Assembly: GCA_949289565.1 (NCBI GenBank)
Contig: CASEOO010000020.1
Location: 41,415-105,414, forward strand
Direction of reading: 5' to 3'
From: an uncultured Bacteroidales bacterium
GTDB lineage: Bacteria > Bacteroidota > Bacteroidia > Bacteroidales > UBA932
DNA length: 64,000 bases
The translations under genes were made by a program, and so were the position numbers. Under the pieces are notes generated by a model. It made no database searches. It had not been told where the DNA came from and saw nothing but the letters and a program-made list of their open reading frames with translations. Positions within the stretch are counted from its first letter, which is position 1. Every line of letters starts with the position of its first letter. Of this stretch, positions 36,292 through 44,608 are shown piece after piece.

Positions 36292-37122
36292 TCAAAGGAT
36301 ATTCACCACCATCAGGTACATAATGCCTACCGGCAATGCCAGAAGAGCGCTGTCGAGCCGGTCCAGAATCCCTCCATGCCCCGGCATGATGGTGCCGGAA
36401 TCTTTCACAGCATAATATCGTTTCCACTGAGACTCGATCAAGTCGCCGTACACCCCGAAAACATTCATAAGCACAGAGAGCACGATGCAGTGCTCCAGTT
36501 GGTATTTCAGCAGCCCTGTATAATGCAATGTCACACCTGCGGCGACAGCCAGGAGAAGACCGCCCCAGAATCCAGCCCATGACTTTTTGGGAGAGACCTC
36601 AGGAAAAAGTTTTTTCCCGTATTTCTGCCCTATGGTCATGCCGAACAGGTATCCGCCTATGTCAGACACCCAGATGATGATGAAAAAACACAAAAGCAGT
36701 ATGCCGTCATAGCTTCCCAGATGCGGGAAAGCCACGAAATTAGTCATCGTCATAGGCACTGCTATATACAGAAGAGCCGTATACAGGTTCGCGAATTTCC
36801 CGAAGTCCGTTTTATCCTTGACATACAAGGAATTGATCATCATCACGAAAACTGGTACAATAGCCAGGATGACAAGCCTCCCAGGGAAATTGAATCCTCT
36901 GTACAAGAATGTCAGAGCAAACATCACTATCGCCGCCATGATCGAAAGCACCTGGGAGAATATATACTCCCCTCTCATGGTCATCTTGTAGAACTCTATC
37001 ATCATAGCCGCCATAAGGCCTGTCATCAGCACGGCAAATGAATATTTATTCCACAAAATGCAGGCAATCACGACCGCCACGAAGCCGGCGCCTGTCAATG
37101 TCCTGGTTATCAAGTTCTTCAT
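36292..37122 (-). CDS. cdsA: Phosphatidate cytidylyltransferase
   Basis: 276-residue polytopic inner-membrane enzyme that makes CDP-diacylglycerol, the branch-point of phospholipid synthesis. About eight hydrophobic segments are present. The C-terminal family signature SDIGGYLFGMTIGQKYGKKLFPEVSPKKSWAGFWGG lies near 153-188 and continues with DLIESQWKRYYAVKDSGTIMPGHGGILDRLDS (about 229-260). It starts 12 bases downstream of ftsH, in the run rsfS-ftsH-cdsA-psd, an order common in Bacteroidota. Confidence 0.95.
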   Translation of the reverse strand: MKNLITRTLTGAGFVAVVIACILWNKYSFAVLMTGLMAAMMIEFYKMTMRGEYIFSQVLSIMAAIVMFALTFLYRGFNFPGRLVILAIVPVFVMMINSLYVKDKTDFGKFANLYTALLYIAVPMTMTNFVAFPHLGSYDGILLLCFFIIIWVSDIGGYLFGMTIGQKYGKKLFPEVSPKKSWAGFWGGLLLAVAAGVTLHYTGLLKYQLEHCIVLSVLMNVFGVYGDLIESQWKRYYAVKDSGTIMPGHGGILDRLDSALLALPVGIMYLMVVNIL

Positions 37123-37134
37123 AAGCTACTTAGA

Positions 37135-39132
37135 TTAAGCCACCGGTTCTGCCGCCTTTTCTTCGGCCTCCTCATCTTTCTTTTCCTGAGGATCTCCTTT
37201 GGAAGCATTGGCCCTCGGGCCGAATATACGTTCCATGTCATCGGCGAAAATGACCTCTTTCTCCAGCAGAAGGGCGGCCAGTTCGAGGAATTTGTCCTTG
37301 TTTTCCATCAAGATTGCATATGTTCTGTCATGAATCTTGTTTATAAGGACCTTCACTTCTTCATCGATCAGCTCTGCGGTCTTCTCGCTGTACGGCTTGC
37401 TCAGCTCATACCCTCTGGAGCCAGTGGAATCATAATAGGACACAGTGCCTATTTTTTCGCTCATTCCATAGTAGACAACCATCGCATATGCAGACTTGGT
37501 CAGACGCTCCAGGTCGTTAAGCGCACCTGTTGAAGGCTGTCCATTCACTATCTCTTCTGCCACCCTGCCTCCTATGAGAGAGCACATCTGGTCCATCATC
37601 TGCTCCCGTGTTTCGAGCTGGCGCTCCTCTGGAAGATACCAAGCCGCGCCCATCGCCTGCCCGCGAGGCACTATCGTGACCTTGAAAAGCGGATTGGCAT
37701 TCGGAAGAAGCCAGCTGACTGTGGCATGCCCAGCCTCATGATGTGCTATCGAGCGTTTTTCTTCAGGAGTAATGATCTTGTTCTTCCTTTCCAGCCCTCC
37801 TATAATCCGGTCCACTGAATCAAGGAAATCCTGCTTGTCTATTTCAGTCTTGTTCCTTCTGGCCGCAGTCAAGGCAGCCTCATTGCAGACATTGGCGATG
37901 TCTGCTCCGGAAAAGCCAGGGGTATGCTTGGCCAGGAATTCCACATCGAATTCCGGAGACAATTTAAGCCCTTTCAGATGCACCTTGAATATTTCCTCCC
38001 TCTCTTTCAGATCCGGAAGGTCCACATGAATCTGCCTGTCGAAACGTCCGGCACGGAGCAGGGCCTTGTCCAGTATGTCCGCCCTGTTGGTAGCGGCCAG
38101 AATGATGACTCCTGAATTCGAGTCAAAACCATCCATTTCGGTGAGGAGCTGGTTCAGGGTGTTTTCTCTTTCATCATTTGACGAAAAGCCCACATTCTTG
38201 CTTCTGGCACGTCCGACAGCATCGATTTCATCAATAAAGACTATGCAAGGCGCCTTTTCTTTAGCCTGCCGGAAAAGATCTCTCACTCTGGAGGCCCCCA
38301 CGCCCACGAACATCTCCACGAAATCAGACCCAGATATGGAGAAGAACGGCACATCAGCCTCTCCGGCCACTGCCTTGGCCAGCAAAGTCTTTCCTGTACC
38401 TGGAGGGCCCACCAGAAGTGCGCCCTTAGGGATTTTTCCTCCCAGGGCTGTGTATTTCTTCGGATTTTTCAGGAAGTCGACAATTTCCATCACCTCTTCC
38501 TTGGCTCCGTACAGTCCGGCTACATCCTTGAAAGTAACTTTGATGCTGTTTTTTTCAGCCAGCTTTCCTGTAGATTTGCCGACATTGAAGATACCGCCAG
38601 GACCTCCTGCCCCTACGTTTCTGTTGAAACCGCGGAACATGAAAACCCACATCAGTATCAAAAGCAGCGGAAAGAGAAGCCACTCGAGCACAGAGCCCCA
38701 GACTTTATTGTTGTTCTCAATCACCAGCCGGAACCTGTCACTCTCAGGGAGCGAGTCATTCAAAGCGCCGAATGTCTCCTCTGGATTGAAGCTTGCCGAG
38801 ACGAGAAATATAAAATGAGGCGATTTCGATGGAATATTTCCGCCGAACTTGTCTGCATATTTTTCCAGACGGTCAGGCTTGATAGTCACCTTGCCCTGGA
38901 AATCATTCCTGACGAAAGCTATCTCCTTGACATCGCCGGCAAGGATCTGCTGTTTTACGTCCTCCCACTCTATTTTCTGAGGATTTGCGCCTCCCTGGTT
39001 GAAAAACATCCACACGATGCCGAACATCAGCAGCATGTATATCCAGGAAAAATTGAATTTGAAAGTGACGGGCTTTTTCGGGTCTTTGCCCTGGCCGCCA
39101 TTGTTGAAATTATTATTGTTTCCGTTATCCAT
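37135..39132 (-). CDS. ftsH: ATP-dependent zinc metalloprotease FtsH
   Basis: 665-residue membrane-anchored AAA+ protease. N-terminal Asn-rich stretch, TM1 (about 28-46), periplasmic domain, TM2 (about 148-168), then the AAA domain: Walker A GPPGTGKT (242-249), Walker [10 protein letters not shown] (about 296-304) and second region of homology AGRFDRQ. The zinc site HEAGH is at 465-469. A C-terminal coiled, acidic tail ([17 protein letters not shown]) ends the protein. Degrades misassembled membrane proteins. 23 bases after rsfS on the same strand. Confidence 0.97.
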   Translation of the reverse strand: MDNGNNNNFNNGGQGKDPKKPVTFKFNFSWIYMLLMFGIVWMFFNQGGANPQKIEWEDVKQQILAGDVKEIAFVRNDFQGKVTIKPDRLEKYADKFGGNIPSKSPHFIFLVSASFNPEETFGALNDSLPESDRFRLVIENNNKVWGSVLEWLLFPLLLILMWVFMFRGFNRNVGAGGPGGIFNVGKSTGKLAEKNSIKVTFKDVAGLYGAKEEVMEIVDFLKNPKKYTALGGKIPKGALLVGPPGTGKTLLAKAVAGEADVPFFSISGSDFVEMFVGVGASRVRDLFRQAKEKAPCIVFIDEIDAVGRARSKNVGFSSNDERENTLNQLLTEMDGFDSNSGVIILAATNRADILDKALLRAGRFDRQIHVDLPDLKEREEIFKVHLKGLKLSPEFDVEFLAKHTPGFSGADIANVCNEAALTAARRNKTEIDKQDFLDSVDRIIGGLERKNKIITPEEKRSIAHHEAGHATVSWLLPNANPLFKVTIVPRGQAMGAAWYLPEERQLETREQMMDQMCSLIGGRVAEEIVNGQPSTGALNDLERLTKSAYAMVVYYGMSEKIGTVSYYDSTGSRGYELSKPYSEKTAELIDEEVKVLINKIHDRTYAILMENKDKFLELAALLLEKEVIFADDMERIFGPRANASKGDPQEKKDEEAEEKAAEPVA

Positions 39133-39155
39133 TTCCTAATAGAATTGTATCAGAG

Positions 39156-39512
39156 CTATTCCTGGTCATCAGAGAAGTCACATCTTTCTGCATCAGCCCA
39201 CAGTGCTTCCAGGCGATAAAATTCCCTGTATTCAGTCTGGAAGATGTGCACCACAATATCGCCATAGTCCAGAATAATCCAGAAAGAATTCTCCTTTCCC
39301 TGTGAACGGAGCACCTTCCTTCCGCATTTTTCAATCATCCTGTCCTCGACATTGTCAGCTATGGCATTGACATTTGTGGTGGAATCTGCATTGCATACTA
39401 TGAAATAGTCTGAAATAGCTGTCCCTATAGCTCTAAGGTCCAGAGATACGACGTCCATCCCTTTCTTTTCCAGCATCGCATCTGCAATGACCTTGATTTC
39501 GTTGTTGTCCAT
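39156..39512 (-). CDS. rsfS: Ribosome silencing factor RsfS
   Basis: 118 residues from ATG 39512 (MDNNEIKVIADAML); the 28 extra codons of the longer frame run into the birA promoter region and are not conserved. RsfS binds uL14 on the large subunit and blocks subunit joining when nutrients are scarce. Family motifs: DVVSLDLR, ISDYFIVCNADSTTNVNAIADNVEDRM (about 36-62) and WIILDYGDIVVHIFQTEYREFYRLEALWADA (about 81-111). Leads the rsfS-ftsH-cdsA-psd run. Confidence 0.93.
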   Translation of the reverse strand: MDNNEIKVIADAMLEKKGMDVVSLDLRAIGTAISDYFIVCNADSTTNVNAIADNVEDRMIEKCGRKVLRSQGKENSFWIILDYGDIVVHIFQTEYREFYRLEALWADAERCDFSDDQE

Positions 39513-39553
39513 CCGTTTTTTTCTTAATTTTACAAAATAGAATTTATAAGGCG

Positions 39554-39561
39554 CAAAGATA
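39554..39561 (-). promoter_or_regulatory. Probable -7 element for rsfS-ftsH
   Basis: Plus-strand CAAAGATA gives an exact TATCTTTG on the minus strand, 42 bases upstream of the rsfS ATG. It lies in the 65-base divergent gap with birA. Confidence 0.4.
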
Positions 39562-39577
39562 ATCAAAATCTGCACCA

Positions 39578-40432
39578 ATGAAAAATATGTATGCAATCAA
39601 GTGGTATGAAGAACTAGATTCCACTAACAATGAAGTTATTAGGACAGCTGACAGTCTTGACAATTTGTCAGTCATCGCGGCGTCATTCCAGACAGCAGGC
39701 AGAGGGCAGAGGGGGAATTCATGGCATGCGGCCTATCGTGAGAACCTGACATTTTCCATTTTTCTCCGTTTTCCGCTTCCTTCCTCATTGGGGGACATCG
39801 TGGGAAAAGGAATCATGGCGGCAGATCAGTTCAGGCTATGCGAGACGGCGACATTGGCACAATGCCGTTTCCTGGAAGGGAAAGGCATTGATGCCAAAAT
39901 AAAATGGCCGAACGACATTTACGTCGGAAACAGGAAGATTTCAGGCATGCTGGTCGAAAATTCCCTGAATGGAGGGAATCTCAGCACTTCCGTGATAGGA
40001 ATAGGGCTGAATGTGAATCAGATCGCGTTTCCTCCTGAAGTGCCGAATCCTGTATCGATGAAACTTCTGACAGGGAAGGAATATGACATAAAGGCATTGC
40101 TCGAAGAGTTCATGGATGTCTTTTCAGAAAGTCTAAAACTCCTGGAGCTGCCTGCTGACGGACTCAGGGAAATGTACGAATCCAAAATGTACCGCCATGG
40201 CGAGAAAACCTGGTTTGCAGATCTATCCGGAAGGCCGGCGTATCTGCCTGCGAATCCTTTCATGCAGCCTGTTATGACTGCTCCGGCCGGGGAGAACATG
40301 CGCGACAGCGTGTTCGAAGGCACCGTCACAGGCATTTCAGACTCGGGGCTTCTGAAAGTACAGCTCGGGGACGGCACTGTCAGGGAATTCGGTTTCAAGG
40401 AAATAGCCTACATCATACCGCATGATGAATGA
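39578..40432 (+). CDS. birA: Biotin--[acetyl-CoA-carboxylase] ligase
   Basis: 284 residues; attaches biotin to carrier lysines via biotinyl-AMP. Catalytic-domain motifs: WYEELDSTNNEV (about 9-20), FQTAGRGQRGNSWHAAYRENLTFSIFLR (about 37-64; GRGQRG is the adenylate loop), KIKWPNDIYVGNRKISGMLVEN (about 107-128) and VIGIGLNVNQ (about 138-147). A C-terminal SH3-like region ends with VQLGDGTVREFGFKEI. There is no N-terminal helix-turn-helix, so it is a non-repressor (group I) ligase. Divergent from rsfS. Confidence 0.94.
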   Translation: MKNMYAIKWYEELDSTNNEVIRTADSLDNLSVIAASFQTAGRGQRGNSWHAAYRENLTFSIFLRFPLPSSLGDIVGKGIMAADQFRLCETATLAQCRFLEGKGIDAKIKWPNDIYVGNRKISGMLVENSLNGGNLSTSVIGIGLNVNQIAFPPEVPNPVSMKLLTGKEYDIKALLEEFMDVFSESLKLLELPADGLREMYESKMYRHGEKTWFADLSGRPAYLPANPFMQPVMTAPAGENMRDSVFEGTVTGISDSGLLKVQLGDGTVREFGFKEIAYIIPHDE

Positions 40433-40447
40433 CAATGGTCCGAAAAG

Positions 40448-40492
40448 CGGCTGAAAGGCGGATTTTCAATGCCTTGCAGATGATTTCAGCCG
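40448..40492. terminator. 9-bp inverted repeat between convergent birA and ugd
   Basis: Arms CGGCTGAAA (40448-40456) and TTTCAGCCG (40484-40492) around a 27-base loop, in the gap where birA and the polysaccharide operon converge. Confidence 0.5.
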
Positions 40493-40504
40493 TGCTCTCA
40501 GGTT

Positions 40505-41824
40505 TCAGTCCCTGCGGAAAATGTCCCTCGTATATACCTTTTCCTTCACATCATCCAGAGAGGAATCGTACCTGTTCGCAATGATGCAGCGGCTCATGGC
40601 CTTGAATTTATCGAGATCATTCACCACCTTGCTGCCGAAAAATGTGGCGCCATCTTCAAGCGACGGTTCATAAACTATCACTGTCGCACCTTTTGCCTTG
40701 ATGCGTTTCATCACGCCCTGGATAGAGCTGTGGCGGAAATTGTCAGACTGGGACTTCATGGTCAGCCTGTAGACTCCCACCACTACATTCAGCTCGCGGG
40801 ACATATCCCAAGCGCTGTTTGCAGTGTAATAGCCCGACTTTTCGAGAACTCTGTCGGCGATGAAATCTTTTCTGGTGCGGTTGCTCTCCACAATGGCTTC
40901 TATCAGATTCTCCGGAACATCCTTGTAGTTCGCCAGAAGCTGCTTGGCATCTTTCGGAAGACAATAGCCGCCATATCCGAAAGAAGGGTTGTTGTAGTGA
41001 TTTCCTATCCTCGGGTCCAGGCACACCCCTTCTATGATCGCGCCTGCATCCAGTCCTTTAACCTCGGCATAAGTGTCCAGCTCGTTGAAATAAGAAACCC
41101 TGAGAGCCAGATAAGTGTTTGCAAAAAGCTTCACAGCTTCGGCTTCCTTCAAATCCATGAAAAGCACAGGGATGTGCTCTGGCACTGCACCTTCCTGGAG
41201 CAGAGATGCAAATCTGTGCGCGGCCTCTTCCAGACCGTCCCATGCGGCTTCTTCGACAGCCTTCCGCTCTTCTACTGTGCCGGATTCCGGCTTCGGATAG
41301 CCTACAATGATTCTGGATGGATAAAGATTGTCATACAGAGCCTTGCTTTCACGGAGGAATTCCGGAGAGAACAGCAGCCTCAGCTTTTTCCCGGAAAGCT
41401 CTGGAGATGTCCTGAATTTTTCTGCATACCGGACATAAAGCCCGCGGCAATATCCTACCGGGATAGTGCTCTTGATGACCATCACCGCATCAGGATTCAC
41501 GGACAGCACCAGGTCTATCACCTCTTCGACATGGCTGGTATCGAAAAAGTTCTTCTGGCTGTCGTAATTAGTCGGGGCTGAAATGATCACCCAGGAAGCA
41601 TCCCTGTAAGCTGACGCGCCATCCAGAGTCGCTGTCAGATCCAGATCTTGTTCCTTCAGATATTTCTCCAGATATTCATCCTGCACAGGAGACTTTCTGG
41701 CATTCACCATATCGACCTTCTCCGGAACGACATCCACGGCGGTGACATGATGATGCTGCGCCAGCAAAACGGCCATGGACATACCTACATATCCAGTGCC
41801 GGCTATAGCTATTCTCTCTTTCAT
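40505..41824 (-). CDS. ugd: UDP-glucose 6-dehydrogenase
   Basis: 439 residues from ATG 41824. Oxidises UDP-glucose to UDP-glucuronate with 2 NAD+. N-terminal Rossmann [19 protein letters not shown] (about 5-23) and [15 protein letters not shown] segment [12 protein letters not shown] (about 116-127). The SPEFLRE substrate element is near 153-159, and the catalytic cysteine is in [14 protein letters not shown] (about 261-274). The next gene in the operon is a UDP-glucuronate-type epimerase, so the pair would supply UDP-GlcA and UDP-GalA for surface polysaccharide. It begins 2 bases after the epimerase stop. Confidence 0.93.
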   Translation of the reverse strand: MKERIAIAGTGYVGMSMAVLLAQHHHVTAVDVVPEKVDMVNARKSPVQDEYLEKYLKEQDLDLTATLDGASAYRDASWVIISAPTNYDSQKNFFDTSHVEEVIDLVLSVNPDAVMVIKSTIPVGYCRGLYVRYAEKFRTSPELSGKKLRLLFSPEFLRESKALYDNLYPSRIIVGYPKPESGTVEERKAVEEAAWDGLEEAAHRFASLLQEGAVPEHIPVLFMDLKEAEAVKLFANTYLALRVSYFNELDTYAEVKGLDAGAIIEGVCLDPRIGNHYNNPSFGYGGYCLPKDAKQLLANYKDVPENLIEAIVESNRTRKDFIADRVLEKSGYYTANSAWDMSRELNVVVGVYRLTMKSQSDNFRHSSIQGVMKRIKAKGATVIVYEPSLEDGATFFGSKVVNDLDKFKAMSRCIIANRYDSSLDDVKEKVYTRDIFRRD

Positions 41825-41826
41825 GT

Positions 41827-42897
41827 TCAATCCCTTTTATCTTTGTAATAATCCGCATACCATTCGGAAAAGCGTCTCAAGCCAGTCCTCAGGTCAGTGG
41901 CAGGCGTATAGTGAAAATCCCGTGCCAGAGCTTCTGTGTCAGCATAGGTCACCGGGACGTCTCCAGGCTGCATAGGCACATGGACGATATGCGAGCTGAA
42001 ATCGAAATCTTCAGGGAGAACTCCGGCCCTGACCAGTTCCTGATGCAGTATATCCACGAAATCAAGCAGATTTTCAGGCCTGCCCTTGCCTATGTTGTAC
42101 AATTTGTGCGGAGGGACAGGCAGTCCGTCTACGCCTGTTTTCCGCTCGGGAGCCCGGTCCATCACCAGCATGATCCCTTCCACTATGTCATCTATGTATG
42201 TAAAGTCCCTCATGCATCGGCCGAAATTGAAAATCTCGATTTTCTTCCCTGCCAGAAGCTTGTCCGTAAAACCGAAATATGCCATGTCCGGACGTCCTGC
42301 AGGGCCATAGACGGTAAAAAAGCGAAGCCCTGTGGCCGGTATGTCATACAGTTTCGAATATGCATGGGCCAGCATTTCATCGCTTTTCTTGGTGGCCGCA
42401 TACAAGGAAACCGGGAAATCAGTCCTGTCGTCAATAGAGTATGGAGTTTTCGATGCTTCTCCATATACAGATGAGCTTGAGGCATATACCAGATGGCTGA
42501 CACCGGCATTTCCCCCGTCATATGAATGGCGGCAGGCTTCCAGAATATTGAAGAACCCGGTTATATTCGACTCGATATAGGCATCAGGATTCGTGATGCT
42601 GTATCTCACTCCTGCCTGTGCCGCCAGATTGACTGCGATTTCCGGATTGAAGTCTCTGAACAGCCTCATCACCAGGTTCTTGTCAGCAATATTTCCCTTG
42701 ACAAAACTCCATGAAGATTCTCCGGCCTGCCTGGCCGCCTCGTCTATAAGGCTGAGCCGGTATTCCTTCAGAGAAACATCATAATAGCTGTTCATGCTGT
42801 CCAGACCCAGCACTTGCACCCCTTTTCTTTTTTTAAGAAGAGACAATACTAGATTTGCGCCGATGAAGCCGGCGGCACCTGTGACCAATATTCTCAT
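41827..42897 (-). CDS. UDP-glucuronate 4-epimerase-like SDR
   Basis: 356 residues from ATG 42897. Extended short-chain dehydrogenase: nucleotide loop [11 protein letters not shown] (about 6-16), [26 protein letters not shown] (about 88-113), the serine of YASSSSVYG (about 137-145) and the YxxxK catalytic pair in [12 protein letters not shown] (about 164-175). The [13 protein letters not shown] pattern with [15 protein letters not shown] is typical of UDP-glucuronate 4-epimerases (CapI/GAE type). Sits between wzi and ugd; a role in making UDP-galacturonate for capsule or LPS is inferred from the pair. Confidence 0.88.
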   Translation of the reverse strand: MRILVTGAAGFIGANLVLSLLKKRKGVQVLGLDSMNSYYDVSLKEYRLSLIDEAARQAGESSWSFVKGNIADKNLVMRLFRDFNPEIAVNLAAQAGVRYSITNPDAYIESNITGFFNILEACRHSYDGGNAGVSHLVYASSSSVYGEASKTPYSIDDRTDFPVSLYAATKKSDEMLAHAYSKLYDIPATGLRFFTVYGPAGRPDMAYFGFTDKLLAGKKIEIFNFGRCMRDFTYIDDIVEGIMLVMDRAPERKTGVDGLPVPPHKLYNIGKGRPENLLDFVDILHQELVRAGVLPEDFDFSSHIVHVPMQPGDVPVTYADTEALARDFHYTPATDLRTGLRRFSEWYADYYKDKRD

Positions 42898-42898
42898 A

Positions 42899-44419
42899 TT
42901 ATTTTCTGCCTCCTGACCATTGACCGCCATAGGACAGTTTCAGAATAAGTCCGAAGCTGTCTTCATATAATTCCCCGATATCGCCGTAAAGCCCCACCGA
43001 CAGCCCCAGCGGCAAATGTCTGAATATATGCGGAACATCTGCTTCCATAGCGAGCGAAACCTGCCATGGAGATTTCTCGAAGAGAGAAAGAGACTGTGAA
43101 TATAGGCCATAATTCCTGGAATAAGTGGCCTTGAACCTATATGGCACTGTCCTGGCTATTTTCCCTCCTACGCCCACATGGTGCGCCACTACCCTGTTGT
43201 TGCAGACGCCTGGCACGATGCCGTTCTCAGTCACTGGAGACGCCGTGAAAAGAGGCAGGCCTGCCACCTTCCCGTAATTGGTCCATCCGGACCTGTACTC
43301 ACCATTGTTGAAATAGTTGTCGCGTCCGCCCAGAATATGCCACTCTTCATCCTCTCTTCCCGGAGCAGAGCCTGTATCGTGATACGGGCCTGACTGCCAT
43401 TTCGTGTAAACGAATTCATACAGCACATCAGTCACCCATCGGTCTCTGTCTTTCAAGGAAAAAAAGAGCGTGTTCACTCCGTCAGGAAAATTCTGGAAAA
43501 GCATGCCTGAACTGTCTTCAAACGGGATATCATGAGCCAGAGACAAAGTGAAAGAATCACCTTCCCAGTCCAGCTGTATCAGTTCGCGGCCTCTATGGTC
43601 GCCAAGCACATTTATCTGGTCGCTTTCTGTGGCGTCGCTTCCGCCGCTCAAGCCGCATACGACCCTGATATAATCATTGAATGATGCCGGCTGAGGGCCA
43701 TTTACCGGCGAATTTCCTGACCACATGGACCACTGCTCCAGACCCAGCTGAATATGAAGCCTGCGGGAAAGGCAGAACTTGAAAAACAGCGACTTGTTGT
43801 GCAGCATAGCCCCGTCCACAAATCTGTCGTCTATCGTCTTGTAGTCTGCATAATTGGCCTTTACAGAGAATATTCCTTTTGTCCCTGGTATTTCGAACCA
43901 GTCCACCTGGAGATTGTACCCTGGGAAACTTCTGGCATTTCCAGACCAGATGATATTTCCTCCAGTGAGCGAAAGCCCCCCATATCCGGACGGACGGTCT
44001 ATAATCCCCAGATCCAGCCTGAGCATCTTCCATCCCGCTCCTGCATACAGTTCATTCAGCATCCCGTTCCATATGGCATGCCCCGGCGAGGCACTCCGGC
44101 CACCATATCCTTTGACAGCAGGAGCGGCATTCACGCCTGCCAGTCCGGAAGGTGTCACAGAGCCTGAGAACCTCACCCCGGCATAAACATCGATGCCTGG
44201 CTTCGAGCCGTATACAAAGTCCGTCCCTGCCACAATGAATCCGCTATGCGAATCAGGAACTATCCCGTTCTTGTTAGTCACAGCCCAGAACGGAAGCGCA
44301 TCAGAAGTCGCCCCGGCCCCGTAGAAAGCCACATCCCAGCTCAGGTCACACGTCTGCCCGCCCGCCCTGAAAGCACAGGCCGCCGTCAACGCCAAAACCG
44401 CCAATACTGTCTTTTTCAT
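42899..44419 (-). CDS. Wzi-family capsule assembly outer-membrane protein
   Basis: 506 residues from ATG 44419, where a signal peptide starts (MKKTVLAVLALTAACAFRAGGQ). The body reads as an 18-strand-like barrel with the Wzi-family N-terminus PFWAVTNKNGIVPDSHSGF and later GLSLTGGNIIWSGNARSFPGYN and GRDNYFNNGEYRSGWTNYG. In capsule-forming bacteria Wzi binds the polysaccharide at the surface. First gene of the wzi-epimerase-ugd operon. It diverges from the type III CRISPR operon over a 189-base region (44420-44608). Confidence 0.85.
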   Translation of the reverse strand: MKKTVLAVLALTAACAFRAGGQTCDLSWDVAFYGAGATSDALPFWAVTNKNGIVPDSHSGFIVAGTDFVYGSKPGIDVYAGVRFSGSVTPSGLAGVNAAPAVKGYGGRSASPGHAIWNGMLNELYAGAGWKMLRLDLGIIDRPSGYGGLSLTGGNIIWSGNARSFPGYNLQVDWFEIPGTKGIFSVKANYADYKTIDDRFVDGAMLHNKSLFFKFCLSRRLHIQLGLEQWSMWSGNSPVNGPQPASFNDYIRVVCGLSGGSDATESDQINVLGDHRGRELIQLDWEGDSFTLSLAHDIPFEDSSGMLFQNFPDGVNTLFFSLKDRDRWVTDVLYEFVYTKWQSGPYHDTGSAPGREDEEWHILGGRDNYFNNGEYRSGWTNYGKVAGLPLFTASPVTENGIVPGVCNNRVVAHHVGVGGKIARTVPYRFKATYSRNYGLYSQSLSLFEKSPWQVSLAMEADVPHIFRHLPLGLSVGLYGDIGELYEDSFGLILKLSYGGQWSGGRK

Positions 44420-44478
44420 ACAAATGCCATTCTGTCCCTCCGGGACAATGCCCCTGCCCGGCCCGGACAACAAGTCTG

Positions 44479-44486
44479 CAAAATTA
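44479..44486 (-). promoter_or_regulatory. Probable -7 element for the wzi operon
   Basis: Plus-strand CAAAATTA reads TAATTTTG on the minus strand, an exact TAnnTTTG 60 bases upstream of the wzi ATG. Confidence 0.4.
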
Positions 44487-44525
44487 GACAAAATTTCCTT
44501 AATCCTGAGTTAAAAAAATCATGAA

Positions 44526-44561
44526 AGGTTTAAACCTGTCTGGAATAATTTAGTAACTTTA
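44526..44561 (+). promoter_or_regulatory. Promoter region of the type III-B operon with a 12-bp palindrome
   Basis: A perfect palindrome AGGTTTAAACCT at 44526-44537 overlaps where a -33 element would be. TAACTTTA (44554-44561), one mismatch from TAnnTTTG, would be the -7 element, 47 bases before the nrn-corA ATG. The palindrome is a candidate operator for a dimeric repressor; no regulator gene is adjacent. Confidence 0.4.
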
Positions 44562-44608
44562 AAGAAATTTTCGACTTATTAATTGCATTGGCAATAGCTA
44601 AATTATTT

